A stretch of 64,000 nucleotides of DNA from Acidobacteriota bacterium (GCA_003223215.1 QHYH01000080.1:62001-126000); one strand, 5' to 3'. Positions 35,162 to 44,985 are shown, numbered from the stretch's first letter. A program made the numbers and translations. Notes: generated by a model from the letters alone, not told the origin.

Positions 35162-35560
35162 TTAGTTCGCCCACTTAGCCGGCGGCGTGAGCTTAACCAC
35201 CGCATCCATCAGAACCTCACGCTGCATTTCAAGCAGCTTTTCAAAATTGCGGGCCATATGCATGCAGAACCACAAGTCAGGGCCGTCTTTTAGAGCAAGG
35301 TCGCGTCCGAAATCGACGTTGGCCCGGGTTTTGCGAATATTGTCCGTTATGCAAATAAGAAACGCGGTAAGCTGCGGCAAGGAGTTGGGTATCCAGGCGT
35401 CGTTCAGGATCACCTCGACCGCGTCCTCAAAATCACTGGCGGCACGGATACAGCGAATCCATCCATCGCGTGTCACGTTCTGGTCGTTTGCAAGTTCGGC
35501 TAAGTCGACCCCCATGCGACAACGCACCTCGTCGCGCAACCCCTCAATTTGTTGCACCAT
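35162..35560 (-). CDS. Hypothetical protein (132 residues)
   Basis: Not recognised. The translated sequence is moderately hydrophobic-helical and reads naturally in places (DFEDAVEVILNDAWIPN, LKDGPDLWFCMHMARNFEKL). An overlapping plus-strand frame of similar length exists, so coding is not certain. It lies between the tRNA-like fragment and an IS4-type transposase remnant. Confidence 0.35.
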   Translation of the reverse strand: MVQQIEGLRDEVRCRMGVDLAELANDQNVTRDGWIRCIRAASDFEDAVEVILNDAWIPNSLPQLTAFLICITDNIRKTRANVDFGRDLALKDGPDLWFCMHMARNFEKLLEMQREVLMDAVVKLTPPAKWAN

Positions 35561-35655
35561 GCGACTTCTCCGATTCCATGGCTCTGCCTGTAGGTCGTAG
35601 ATACGCCATTGGCTTTAACTCTGTCCATGCGCAATCGCAAGTACTCTCCAAAAAC

Positions 35656-36144
35656 TAGGACACCGGAAAGCCGCCGACCGAAGGAGCGGCCCCATCGGGA
35701 TAGCCCCCGCCTTCGAAAATCATAGGGCCGTCCACGAACGGGGAGGCGGCTTGAAGGAAACCCTTGCCCACCCCCCGTCTTTTCGAGAAGCGGCCTGGAG
35801 TGGATAGGTACAACACACTCAGGGTTCGACAACTCTCGTGACGAAGAAGGCGACCAGGAATCTCGAGATCCCTGCGAGCGTGCTCGGCCGCAGAATTGCA
35901 ATAGGCCATGGTAAAGGCCAGCGAGAGGCGACCGGTGCGGTCCGCGATGTCCACCTTCAGGCGCAGACCGCGTAGCCCTAAAATGAGTTTTAAAGTCGCG
36001 GAAACTCTGTTCGACTTGCATGCGTTCCCGATACAAGCGCCGCACCGTCTTGATCGGTGGAAGCGCCTCACTGTGGGGGGGGGCCAGCAACCACCAAGAT
36101 TCCTGGAATTGCGCATCCGGATAGAACAGCACATTCACAGGCAC
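35656..36144 (-). pseudogene. IS4-type transposase C-terminal remnant, frameshifted
   Basis: Frame one reads PVNVLFYPDAQFQESWWLLA, then RRLYRERMQVEQSFRDFKTH; after DFKTH the match moves to another frame, LGLRGLRLKVDIADRTGRLS then LAFTMAYCNSAAEHARRDLE. YRERMQVEQSFRDFK is the YREK-like signature of IS4-family DDE transposases. The shift is at an extra T near 35979. The N-terminal catalytic part is missing: the upstream frame hits a stop immediately before AWERVPVN. Confidence 0.6.
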
Positions 36145-36390
36145 GCGCTCCCAGGCTCAAAATCAAGGAATTCCCAAAGGAGGCTTGTAACGTCGTCACT
36201 GCGCGTGAATTGAACACTCCCAGAATTTTGGCGAAGGTCAGGACATGATTGTAGTGGTGAAGTGAATCTGAGAACCCAGGCAATGGCCCCGCCGACACTC
36301 CCAAATGCATCTCCACTCCTGAATCAGAGACAGCGTACAATTGCACTCGTTGGAACTCCTCCGGAAGCGCATGTGAAAGGAAATCCAGTT

Positions 36391-39198
36391 ATGGCTGAGA
36401 TCGTCGACTGGCATCAACCACAGCCGCGGCGACGCCGCCTATTTATCTTCATGCTGGCTGTCGTTCTCGCTCTCATTTTTAGTAGCCGGACCGTATTGTC
36501 CTACTATGTCGAGGCGCTGTGGTTCGGATCGCTCGGCTACGAAGACGCATTCCGGAAAACATTGGCCCTTCAGTGGACAGTGTTTCTGGCATTCTCTGCA
36601 GTCACATTTCTCATTCTGTACGGTTGGTTCCTAGCGTTGTGGCGGGTATACGCCCGCGACTTGCCGACCGGCAGCACAATCTTCATCGGGGGGCAACCGT
36701 TCAGGCTGCCAGCCGAGCGCATCCTGGGCTTCATGGGGCTCTTGGCTTCGCTCGTCGTCGCCCTGATAACCGGTACCAGCAGCATGACGGAGTGGCCAAC
36801 GTTTGCCCTGTATTGGTATGCGCCGCGCACGACCGACGGCGTGCTGGATCCAATCTTCAACAAGCCGATCAACTTCTATCTGTTCACACTTCCCGCGTGG
36901 CAGTTCGTTGCGGGCTGGCTGGTGACCCTGTCTGTGATTGCCTGTCTATTCGCCGTTTTCTTTGTTTTTGTCACCGGCAGCACCCGGATGCTGGCGGGGG
37001 GCCGAGGCAGATACACCTCATTGCCGTGGCGCGGATTCTCCCTCGCGTTTGGTTTCTTACTGCTCACGGTCGCGATGCGCACCTATATTGGCCGGTTCGA
37101 GCAATTATTGGACAATCATACGATTTTTGATGGTGTGACCTACACGGATGCCCACGTCATGGTGACCGGCATGCTCGTGGTCTCTGCGGCGCTCGTTCTG
37201 GGCGCCGCGATTGCCTACATCAATGTGGTGTCGGTGCCGCGCCTACGCTGGCTACTCGTAGCCGTGGCTCCAGCAGTGGTCGGTTACCTCGCCGTTCAGA
37301 TCCTGGCCTGGTACGTAAGCAGCTTCATCGTGAAGCCAAACGAGCTGGCTCGCGAGCGACCCTACATTGCTTACAACATTGCCTTCACACGGCAAGCCTA
37401 TGGATTGAACCAGCTCTTGCCGCGCGAATTTCCCGCGGAGACTACCGTCGAGGCGGTTGACGTTGCGAACAATCAAGCTACGCTCCAAAATATCCGTCTG
37501 TGGGATTGGCGTGCACTGCAAGACACGCTACGCCAGATTCAGGAGATCCGCAGCTACTACGATTTTCCCGACATCGACATTGATCGGTATGAGATCAACA
37601 ACACCATGCGTGAGGTAATGCTTGCCACACGCGAGTTGAACATCGATAGGCTCCCGGAGAGCAGCCGCAACTGGATCAACGAAAAGCTTATCTATACGCA
37701 CGGCTACGGTATTACCATGAACCCGGTGAATGGCTTCACCCCGGAAGGGCTGCCGACGCTCATTCTGAGTAACATGCCCATTCAGAGTGCCGTGCCGAGC
37801 ATCGTTGTAACACGCCCAGAGATTTATTTCGGCGAACTCACCAACACTGACGTGTATGTAAAGACGCGGCAACAGGAATTCAATTACCCACAGGGCGAAA
37901 CGAACAGCCTGACGTCCTACGAGGGCACCGGCGGAATCCAGATCGGCGGTTTCCTCCGACGCGTCCTCATCGCATTCGACCGAGGCGACATTACCAAGCT
38001 CCCTTTTAGCGATGATGTCACGGAGCAGAGCCAGTTGCTGATGAGGCGGAACGTCCGTGAACGCGTAGCCACGCTAGCGCCATTCTTGACTTACGATTCG
38101 GACCCCTACATCGTCATTGGTGACGGCGGGCGGCTTTTCTGGATTATCGACGCGTTCACGACGTCGGACAGCTACCCCTATTCGACGCATTACACTCTCA
38201 GCAGTACCCCGGTTAATTATGTGCGGAACAGCGTTAAGGTCGTCATCGACGCCTACAATGGAACCACCGCCTTGTACGTGTTTGACCCACAGGACCCAAT
38301 AATCGCGGCATATCGGCGGATTTTTCCGGCCTTGCTCAAGGACGCAACGGCCATGCCACCAGCGCTGCGCAAACACGTGCGCTATCCCGAACTCTTGCTT
38401 AAGTTGCAGGCGGCCACTTACGCCGTTTATCACATGACGGATCCGCAAGTGTTCTATAACCGTGAGGACCTATGGACCGTCGCTTCAGAAGTCGGCATGG
38501 ACGAGTCCGGTCAGCAGAAAACCCTGGCTATAGAACCGAATTTCGTGCTTATGAAACTGCCGGGCGAAACCAACGCCGAGTTCGTTGAGATTCTGCCTTT
38601 CACGCCGGCCAACCGGAACAACCTGATTGGCTGGATTGCTGGACGCAGTGACGGTGCACAGTATGGTACGTCGATAGTCTACGACTTCCCGAAAAACAAG
38701 CTGGTAGACGGCCCTCTGCAGGTCGAAGCGCGTATCGATCAGAACGCCCAATTGTCGGGACAATTGACGTTGTGGAATCAACAAGGTTCCCATGTCCGAC
38801 GCGGCACTCTGCTGGTTATTCCATGTGGGCGCGCGTTGTTATATGCGGAGCCGATTTATCTGCAGGCCGAACGTAGCCCGATGCCGGAGTTACGCCTGGT
38901 GGTGCTTGTGCTGCAAGAACGGCTTGCCTACGGACCGACGTTCGACTCGGCGATGAAGGCTCTGTTTGGAGGAGAGGCCTCGTCGCTGTCCGCGCCTCCA
39001 GTGGAAGCGGCAGGAAACGCACCGCCCTCTTCTGCCACGAAAAGGCCTACGTCTGATCTGAACGCGCTCATCGCCGGTGCCGCCAAAGATCTCGCCGACT
39101 ACCAGCGACTGACAGCCGAGGGCAAGCTCGGCGAGGCTGGGCAGAAGCTTGAACAGTTAAAGCGCAAGCTCGACGAGCTGAATGCACGCCAAAAATGA
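36391..39198 (+). CDS. UPF0182-family large membrane protein
   Basis: 935 residues from the ATG at 36391 (GGAAA upstream; an earlier in-frame ATG gives only a low-complexity extension). The N-terminal third holds about seven membrane helices (LFIFMLAVVLALIFSSRTVL, WTVFLAFSAVTFLILYGWFL and later ones), followed by a large extracytoplasmic domain with the family's conserved IRLWDWRALQDTLRQIQEIR, YYDFPDIDIDRY and NPVNGFTPEGLP stretches. The last ~60 residues form a charged helix (LADYQRLTAEGKLGEAGQKL). COG1615 proteins are widespread; their function is unknown to me. Confidence 0.9.
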   Translation: MAEIVDWHQPQPRRRRLFIFMLAVVLALIFSSRTVLSYYVEALWFGSLGYEDAFRKTLALQWTVFLAFSAVTFLILYGWFLALWRVYARDLPTGSTIFIGGQPFRLPAERILGFMGLLASLVVALITGTSSMTEWPTFALYWYAPRTTDGVLDPIFNKPINFYLFTLPAWQFVAGWLVTLSVIACLFAVFFVFVTGSTRMLAGGRGRYTSLPWRGFSLAFGFLLLTVAMRTYIGRFEQLLDNHTIFDGVTYTDAHVMVTGMLVVSAALVLGAAIAYINVVSVPRLRWLLVAVAPAVVGYLAVQILAWYVSSFIVKPNELARERPYIAYNIAFTRQAYGLNQLLPREFPAETTVEAVDVANNQATLQNIRLWDWRALQDTLRQIQEIRSYYDFPDIDIDRYEINNTMREVMLATRELNIDRLPESSRNWINEKLIYTHGYGITMNPVNGFTPEGLPTLILSNMPIQSAVPSIVVTRPEIYFGELTNTDVYVKTRQQEFNYPQGETNSLTSYEGTGGIQIGGFLRRVLIAFDRGDITKLPFSDDVTEQSQLLMRRNVRERVATLAPFLTYDSDPYIVIGDGGRLFWIIDAFTTSDSYPYSTHYTLSSTPVNYVRNSVKVVIDAYNGTTALYVFDPQDPIIAAYRRIFPALLKDATAMPPALRKHVRYPELLLKLQAATYAVYHMTDPQVFYNREDLWTVASEVGMDESGQQKTLAIEPNFVLMKLPGETNAEFVEILPFTPANRNNLIGWIAGRSDGAQYGTSIVYDFPKNKLVDGPLQVEARIDQNAQLSGQLTLWNQQGSHVRRGTLLVIPCGRALLYAEPIYLQAERSPMPELRLVVLVLQERLAYGPTFDSAMKALFGGEASSLSAPPVEAAGNAPPSSATKRPTSDLNALIAGAAKDLADYQRLTAEGKLGEAGQKLEQLKRKLDELNARQK

Positions 39199-39601
39199 TT
39201 CCTCGTCCCGACGTTTCATCATGGTTGCTCTTCAATCCTTCGTTTTGCCCGTACGGTCCGCCATTTTTGCTGGCCTCGAGCGAAGTTCTCGAGCTGAATG
39301 GCAGCACGTGAATGCAAAGCGAGGGCAAAGTTGCCGGGAGTAGGGTGAGAGAAATGAGCATCGGCGAGAATCATAAAAGAAAATATAACCCCAATCGGCT
39401 CAGACAGTTCAAGATTCTCGATAGGCACCGATACAAGCGCACATACACTTGAAACACGTTCACAGTTATCGGACACCGGCCTGAATGCATTCAGACCGTT
39501 GCCCCTGACGCCGTGCTGCCCGGCACTGGAGCATGCAAACCGAGAGCCACCGTATGTCAGCTTTGGTTAACGGCCGTCGCTCTTGCCAATCGGTCGCCCG
39601 G
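39199..39601. other. Intergenic stretch without recognisable gene
   Basis: About 400 bases between the convergent UPF0182 gene and a small minus-strand gene. No protein frame with start signals, no RNA gene and no clear terminator were seen. Confidence 0.4.
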
Positions 39602-39781
39602 CTAATCTTCTGGTGAGGGATGCTGGGGTTCGGTAGAGACGGTGGGATTGGGCGGCGCTGCGGTGTTGGCTTCTTTTGCGGCGCGTCTAGCCTCTTTTTT
39701 TTGGGCGCGCTTTTCAGCTTTGGCGCGCTGCTTTTCCAGACGTTTCATTTCCTTTTGGCGCTTTTGGAACGTGACGGTCAC
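39602..39781 (-). CDS. Small basic coiled-coil protein (hypothetical)
   Basis: 59 residues from a GTG at 39781 that has GAGGAGG four bases before it. Nearly half the residues are Lys, Arg or Glu in one long helix (FQKRQKEMKRLEKQRAKAEK, then RAQKKEARRAAKEA), followed by a proline-rich tail. Short proteins beginning VTFQKRQKEMKR are recurrent in Acidobacteriota next to RRM genes. Possibly a nucleic-acid or ribosome-associated factor; unproven. Confidence 0.6.
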   Translation of the reverse strand: MTVTFQKRQKEMKRLEKQRAKAEKRAQKKEARRAAKEANTAAPPNPTVSTEPQHPSPED

Positions 39782-39835
39782 AGAGCCTCCTCGCAAGTCC
39801 GATTAACCCGGGTCAATAACGAAGACGAATGTGAG

Positions 39836-40195
39836 CTACCAGCGGGGTTCGCGCGGCTGCCGCGCGGATTCGCGATAGTCCTCGTTGGAAAATCGGCCGC
39901 GGCCATGTCCACCGCCGGGGCGTCCGCCGCCATTACCGCGGGGGCGGTCGCCTTTCGGCCGGGCTTCGTTGACCTTGAGATTGCGGCCGCCGAACTCTTT
40001 GCCATCGAGGCCCGCGATAGCGTTGGCGGCTTCCGCATCATTGGGCATTTCGACAAAGGCGAAGCCGCGAGCCCTGCCGGTTTCGCGATCGGTGACAATA
40101 TGAATGCGCCCGATCTGGCCGAAGGGCTGGAACAGCGCAGTCAAATCTGCTTCCGTGGTTTGAAAACTCATATTTCCGACAAAAAGACTTTTCAT
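39836..40195 (-). CDS. RNA-recognition-motif (RRM) RNA-binding protein
   Basis: 119 residues from an ATG with GGAGAGG four bases upstream. One RRM covers residues 1-80: RNP2 is LFVGNMSF and RNP1 is RGFAFVEM, with DLTALFQPFGQIGRIHIVTD between. The tail is Gly/Arg-rich (GNGGGRPGGGHGRGRF), like cold-shock-associated bacterial RRM proteins. It is followed on the same strand by the small basic protein and preceded by the sigma-factor gene. Confidence 0.88.
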   Translation of the reverse strand: MKSLFVGNMSFQTTEADLTALFQPFGQIGRIHIVTDRETGRARGFAFVEMPNDAEAANAIAGLDGKEFGGRNLKVNEARPKGDRPRGNGGGRPGGGHGRGRFSNEDYRESARQPREPRW

Positions 40196-40252
40196 ACGAC
40201 CTCTCCATTTGTACTTTTCCGGTGCAGGCAAAGTCTGTTCATGGGCTCTGTC

Positions 40253-42001
40253 TCACCAAGAATCTTTATAGAACGGGCGGACCAGACGGGAACGTGTGGG
40301 ATGACGGAGTTTGCGCAGGGCCTTCGCTTCAATCTGGCGGATGCGCTCGCGAGTGACGTCAAAAGTCTGACCGACTTCTTCGAGAGTGCGCGGATTACCG
40401 TCCTCAAAACCAAAACGCATGCGGATGATGCGCTCTTCGCGCGGATTCAAGTGCTTCAACATGCAAGCGACGTTTTTCTGGAGGCTGAGGCGGATGGCGG
40501 TGTCCGAGGGAGAGGCCACGGCTTTATCTTCAATAAAGTCGCCGAGGTGGGATTCTTCCTCTTCGCCGATTGGCGTCTCAAACGAGACGGGAGTCTGAGC
40601 AATTTTGCGGGTGCTGCGGACTTTTTCGATGGTGACATCCATGCGCATGGCCAACTCTTCCGAGGTAGGCTCGCGGCCAAGTTCTTGAACGAGCTGCCGG
40701 GTGCAGCGGGCCAGCTTGTTAATAACCTCGATCATGTGGACGGGAACGCGGATCGTGCGTGCCTGGTCGGCAATCGCGCGAGTGATGCCCTGGCGAATCC
40801 ACCAGGTGGCGTAGGTTGAGAATTTGTAGCCCCGCCGCCAATCGAACTTGTCGGCACCTCTCATCAGGCCGAGATTGCCTTCCTGAATGAGATCGAGGAA
40901 CTGCAGGCCATAATGGGTATATTTTTTGGCAATAGAGACCACGAGGCGAAGGTTGGCTGCGGTGAGTTCCTGCTTGGCCTGCTGGGCTTGGGCTTCGCCG
41001 CGTTGAATAACAGTCAGCGTGCGCTTAAGAGCGGTCAAACCTGTCTGACTAGATAGAGCAATTTCGTTGAGAGCGGCGCGATTGGAACGAAGCTGTTTGC
41101 GCGCTTCCGCGGCAACTTCTCCATGGGCGAGGTCGATGCGGCGCTGAAGCCGTCGAACGTCGCGTTCCAGTGTGTGCAGGCGCTCAAGGAACGCGCGAAA
41201 GTGATCCACCAGGCGCCTGCGTTCGCGCCAATGGAAAGGAATTCCGCGGGCTTCGAGAGAAATCCGGACGCGAGTGCGAGCCAGCGCCCATTTGGCGCGA
41301 ATGTGGGCTTGCCTTTTCCATTTAGGGGTTGCCGCGAATTTTTCCGCCTGGCGGAGGGCGGCCTCGTAGAGCAGAGCGATAGAGTCGATTTGCCGGAGAG
41401 TTTGTCTCGTCTTGAAGGCAATTTTCTCTTCCGTGATCTCCTCGTCAGGGAATTGCACCACTTCCTTGATGGAGCGGTCACCCTGTCGCAAAGCGGCCGC
41501 GACGGAAATAAGTTCCTTGACGACGATGGGTGAGCGGGTGATGGCCTTCATAACGACCAGCTGGCCGCACTCGATGCGTTTGGCGAGGGCCACTTCGCCT
41601 TCGCGAGTGAGCAAAGGCACGGAACCCATTTCGCGGAGATAGATGCGGACGGCGTCCTGAGACTTGGAGTCCTCACCGATGCTCAGGTCGAGAGCGGAGT
41701 CCGCGGCGAATTCCTCTTTGTGGTCCGCTTCAGAAGCGTCCACCGCGGTTGCGGCGCGGGCGCCATTTGCCGCACTCAGGTCTTCGTGTATTTCGATTCC
41801 TTGGCGCTCCAAGAGCGCCAACAGATCGTCGATTTCCTGAGACGAAAGCAGATCTGGGGGAAGGCATTCGTTGATCTCGTCATAGAGGAGATAGCCGCGC
41901 TCCTTTCCGATAACCAGGAGTTGCTGGAAATAACCGAACTCGTCTTCAATGGGCCGCGCCAAGAATGCTCCTCTGCTTGCTGGAACCGAATAATTTTGCA
42001 A
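40253..42001 (-). CDS. Primary-type sigma-70 factor (RpoD/SigA family)
   Basis: 582 residues as the open frame reads from a TTG. Region 2 is intact: [60 protein letters not shown] and [14 protein letters not shown]. Region 4 carries [16 protein letters not shown] and [20 protein letters not shown]. An N-terminal region 1.1-like segment ([20 protein letters not shown]) and a non-conserved middle are present. The start is doubtful: an ATG at 42008 (TGATG overlap with an upstream ORF) would join at [12 protein letters not shown] only with a one-base shift. Acidobacteria often have several RpoD-like genes, so it may not be the principal sigma factor. Confidence 0.88.
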   Translation of the reverse strand: MQNYSVPASRGAFLARPIEDEFGYFQQLLVIGKERGYLLYDEINECLPPDLLSSQEIDDLLALLERQGIEIHEDLSAANGARAATAVDASEADHKEEFAADSALDLSIGEDSKSQDAVRIYLREMGSVPLLTREGEVALAKRIECGQLVVMKAITRSPIVVKELISVAAALRQGDRSIKEVVQFPDEEITEEKIAFKTRQTLRQIDSIALLYEAALRQAEKFAATPKWKRQAHIRAKWALARTRVRISLEARGIPFHWRERRRLVDHFRAFLERLHTLERDVRRLQRRIDLAHGEVAAEARKQLRSNRAALNEIALSSQTGLTALKRTLTVIQRGEAQAQQAKQELTAANLRLVVSIAKKYTHYGLQFLDLIQEGNLGLMRGADKFDWRRGYKFSTYATWWIRQGITRAIADQARTIRVPVHMIEVINKLARCTRQLVQELGREPTSEELAMRMDVTIEKVRSTRKIAQTPVSFETPIGEEEESHLGDFIEDKAVASPSDTAIRLSLQKNVACMLKHLNPREERIIRMRFGFEDGNPRTLEEVGQTFDVTRERIRQIEAKALRKLRHPTRSRLVRPFYKDSW

Positions 42002-42007
42002 GCGACA

Positions 42008-42229
42008 TCAAAAGGTTTCGTCGTCTCTGGGCTTCGAGCGGCTGGGCCTGGCCTTGGGAGTGTGTGCGCCCTTGTAGGCAGCAAGCTCCGCGTCGGTCAC
42101 CGAGAACGTGGAAGAGGCAGGATGACCGGCCGGCGTGGCAAATTCGCGGCGAAGCCTGACGGAGCAGATGGCGGGCGCATCTTGGTGGCGCGCGCGGTGT
42201 GCCGAAAGCGCTTCGTTCGGGATGGTCAC
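42008..42229 (-). CDS. Possible 73-residue small protein upstream of the sigma factor
   Basis: GTG at 42229, overlapping the previous small ORF's stop (GTGA), to TGA at 42008-42010, where TGATG overlaps a start ATG. The sequence TIPNEALSAHRARHQDAPAI then SVTDAELAAYKGAHTPKARP with a basic tail is not in a family I recognise. Stop-start overlaps at both ends suggest translational coupling in one transcript with the sigma factor. Confidence 0.4.
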   Translation of the reverse strand: MTIPNEALSAHRARHQDAPAICSVRLRREFATPAGHPASSTFSVTDAELAAYKGAHTPKARPSRSKPRDDETF

Positions 42230-42339
42230 GACGATTCGCCGCCGAGTCCGCGAAGACTGAAAGCGTATTCGCGGAGTGCTCCCTTGGTCCCAAACTCGAA
42301 GTATTGCAGGACGATGGGTTGTTCCACGAATGCCGTCAT
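42226..42339 (-). CDS. Possible 37-residue leader-like ORF
   Basis: ATG at 42339 to TGA at 42226-42228, giving TAFVEQPIVLQYFEFGTKGA then LREYAFSLRGLGGESS. It is coupled to the next ORF by GTGA. No Shine-Dalgarno sequence is visible. It might be a leader peptide or the end of a decayed gene. Confidence 0.3.
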   Translation of the reverse strand: MTAFVEQPIVLQYFEFGTKGALREYAFSLRGLGGESS

Positions 42340-42369
42340 TTCTGATCGAAAGGCAGGCGCAAGTTGGAC

Positions 42370-42606
42370 TTAGGAGCCTCGTGGAAATGAGAGGTGTCGA
42401 AAGGCAACGAACGCGGCCAGAACTATGATGACACACTTATGGCTCCGCGTATACGTAGTTCTTAAAATGGTTAATTCATTCCCAGGGAGGTAGCCCATTC
42501 CTCGAATGATTGCCGCTGGGTCTCGTGGAACGATTGAGAGCGTGTCGATGTCCACCGTTGATCTAGAAAACCCGTAAAGCTGCGTGATAACAAACCCACC
42601 CATCAT
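42370..42606 (-). pseudogene. Remnant of a DUF6036-like nucleotidyltransferase
   Basis: Part of the frame reads GGFVITQLYGFSRSTVDIDT followed by LSIVPRDPAAII, the core of AbiEii/DUF6036-type nucleotidyltransferase folds (GGxAxxxxGxxRxTxDIDxL with the DID acidic pair). The rest of the domain is lost after ~30 residues and a stop follows. It lies just downstream of the frameshifted hypothetical gene on the same strand. Confidence 0.45.
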
Positions 42607-42689
42607 ACCAGGCGGACTTCCTCCCCAACAGCCTCGTCCAATTCTTGCAGGAAGGAGCGCCGGGCTCGGGGACGGAATCGGATGTCGCA

Positions 42690-43223
42690 TGGGAGAGACG
42701 TTCGACGCCCAGGTCGGAAAGCATATTCCATTTGCGTGCTTCGGGAGCGCGATGCTCTCGCAGCCAATCGCGCTCGACTCTCGTCAAGGAATCATGGCAA
42801 TACGTGTCTTCCTTCGCCAGAAGCGACGGCTGGAGCAAACTCTCTTTCTGTGAAAGATTGTCCATTCGGTTTTGATCGCCGACTCTCCATGCCAACTCCT
42901 TCGCGAGCGTAGCAGTGAATCCGAGACGATTCTGGCGATCATGCAGTTTCGCATTTCTGACCAACCAGTTCCAATCAAGGTCTGCGAAGGTGAAGGCCAA
43001 CCACGGAGCCCTCAACAACTCGCACATCCAAGTCCGGTTCATCGAGGGCGGTAAACAGAACCTCCGCCGGGTTGTGCCGGACTCGTCGCCCGCGATGAAG
43101 GTAAGCGAAGCCGGGATAGCCTAGAGCAGCGAGCTCGTTTCGTAGGAAATCGCTGGGCGACGCCGACCGGTTTGGTTTCTCCCGAAAAGGAAGCGCGATG
43201 GGAGGCACGTCCAGTCCGTAGTC
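42690..43223 (-). pseudogene. Frameshifted conserved hypothetical gene (partner of the nucleotidyltransferase)
   Basis: Frame one runs IALPFREKPNRSASPSDFLR, NELAALGYPGFAYLHRGRRV, RHNPAEVLFTALDEPDLDVR; the sequence then continues in another frame as PWLAFTFADLDWNWLVRNAK, LHDRQNRLGFTATLAKELAW and REHRAPEARKWNMLSDLGVE. Together these fit one conserved protein often encoded before a DUF6036-type gene in soil bacteria (recalled, not checked). The single shift lies near 42990. Function unknown. Confidence 0.5.
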
Positions 43224-43246
43224 ACCAATGATTGGGGTGCTTGCAA

Positions 43247-43925
43247 CTACGGACGAAAACTTTTCTGATTCTTCTGGCGCGCCATTTCCAGGTCGTCCGT
43301 TTGTTTTTTCCGACGTTCGGCTTCTCTTTTTGGGCCCTCTTGCTCGTCGAGTTTCACGGCTTCCGCAATGGCGAGTTCGGCTTGTGCATTGGCCCATTTC
43401 GAAAAAACGACCAGCCCAAACACATCGCTGAAAAAGGAACGGACCAGTTTGAGGGCGTACTGCCCATCCTCCCACGACGCGACGGGCTTTTGCTGTGTGT
43501 CATATGCGGTGTCCACCCCTGAGCCAATCTCCGGCGGGACAATTGTGGCCGGACCGTACTTCGCCGAAATGGACTTCACCATATCTCCCTCAGTGAGCCC
43601 TGCGGTGGAAGATGGATCGTAATTCACTGAAATCTTGTACAGTTCGCCATTGTAGAAAGAGAAGAGAATCTGTTGGACGCTGTCCGATCGGAGGGACGTC
43701 CCGGGGATGTTCTGGGGCCACCAAGTCAGTTCCTGAATTAACGCTGGACGGCCATGAATCATCTTTACGTCGGCCATCTTTTGGCCAGTACGTTCCAGCA
43801 ATGTGGTCAAGTTCATTCCCAAGATATATAGAGTGCCGATACTTAGAAAAGTCCTGTGCAGAAAGCAATGGCGCCGTAAGGAGCAGGACAACAAGACAAA
43901 GGATCGCGCTGTGCAGCGTTTTCAT
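43247..43925 (-). pseudogene. Frameshifted secreted hypothetical protein
   Basis: The 5' frame gives a signal peptide and start of the mature chain (KTLHSAILCLVVLLLTAPLL then SAQDFSKYRHSIYLG); after a shift near 43820 the rest continues in another frame (MNLTTLLERTGQKMADVKMI, IQELTWWPQNIPGTSL, ILFSFYNGELYKISVNYDPS, GLTEGDMVKSISAKYGPATI and a C-terminal charged helix). Proteins of this plan (periplasmic, ending in a long Lys/Glu helix) are frequent hypotheticals in Acidobacteriota. One indel would restore it. Confidence 0.55.
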
Positions 43926-44073
43926 TTTTGCATCTCCCACGAATTCCTAAGAATTTGAAATCAGAGCCGTATACAGCTTTGTGGGCGCGTCTCCGTGATC
44001 CTGTCCCCCGCCGCTTCCCCGCCCGGATTCTGCTCCGGCATCAAACATCGTCGGGACAAAATCCTTTGCAGGA

Positions 44074-44457
44074 TTAGACAACGGCTTTTTGGATGAGCCT
44101 TGATTGGGCGGAAACCGTTAGGGAGCGAACGCCCAGGAAACGCTCCGACGTCACCGAAGTGACCCGAGTGATTTCCAAGGAATTAAATTTCTCCGACTTG
44201 AGTCTCGCCAAGATCTCCTTGGTTGCCCTGACGACCATCTTTTTTTCGTCAATACCGAAGACCGTCGTTCTGATTTCACGACCCATGCAGAAGGAGGTCC
44301 AATTCGCACTCTCGATGTTTCGAGCCAGTGTAGAACGATCAAGATTCTTGACGACTCTCCACCCAGGCAAGAAAACTTCACTCTCGACTGCCAAGCCTGC
44401 TGGCAAGAGCGTGCTCTCCCTGATGAGAATAGTTTCAGGCGTGTTGTTGTCTGACAT
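44074..44457 (-). CDS. Hypothetical protein (127 residues)
   Basis: Starts at the ATG at 44457 (GGGAAGGTCAA upstream, consistent with a ribosome site); longer starts add a low-quality extension. The sequence SDNNTPETILIRESTLLPAG, LFLPGWRVVK-type and NWTSFCMGREIRTTVFG, ending in a basic patch (SLEITRVTSVTSERFLGVRS), is of an Acidobacteriota hypothetical type. No signal peptide or membrane segment. Function not assigned. Confidence 0.55.
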   Translation of the reverse strand: MSDNNTPETILIRESTLLPAGLAVESEVFLPGWRVVKNLDRSTLARNIESANWTSFCMGREIRTTVFGIDEKKMVVRATKEILARLKSEKFNSLEITRVTSVTSERFLGVRSLTVSAQSRLIQKAVV

Positions 44458-44619
44458 TTGACCTTCCCTAGGGCTTGAAAACGCAGGCATCAATTGACAA
44501 TAGCTATGGTCCGCGACAGAACTGCATAACAGCTTGAAAGCCTCGGCTCGCATTCCTTGCATGCAACCGCGACGCTTGAGATTGGCCCAAGATCCCTCGG
44601 CGTTCGTGTGCCGGGATGC

Positions 44620-44884
44620 TTAGAGCCGACGGGCGTAAGCCCTTCTGCCGTTCACGTAAGCAGCCACCATGGTCACAAGGGCCGCGCTAATCATTGCAAC
44701 CAGCGTGGTGATAATCGTTCCGCCGTAGCCGAAGCCCACGGAACGTGTCAGAAGCCCGCCTACCACAGCGCCACCAATACCCATAAAGGATGGCCATAAA
44801 CGGACCATAGCTATCGCCCTGAAAAATTCTGCCGGCTCCCCAGCCAACGACTGCGCCAATGCCTGCCCATGCAAGTAAATGCAT
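44620..44884 (-). pseudogene. GlsB/YeaQ/YmgE-family membrane protein, frameshifted
   Basis: Frame one begins HLLAWAGIGAVVGWGAGRIF, QGDSYGPFMA; after a shift near 44790 the other frame gives SFMGIGGAVVGGLLTRSVGF and IITTLVAMISAALVTMVAAY. This is the transglycosylase-associated / GlsB stress-protein family: three short membrane helices with Gly-rich turns. Restoring one base would give a ~87-residue protein. Confidence 0.6.
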
Positions 44885-44985
44885 ACATCCCTCCCTTGAT
44901 CGAATCTTCCGATCTCCTTCATTGCGACTGGCTAATTCGTGCCTCCCTCAGAGGACACTTTCTTTACCCGCAGCTGGTTGCGAAT

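Noticed and set aside
39620-40819. A 399-residue plus-strand frame over the RRM and sigma-factor genes
   Set aside because: Antisense to three real minus-strand genes; no family match.
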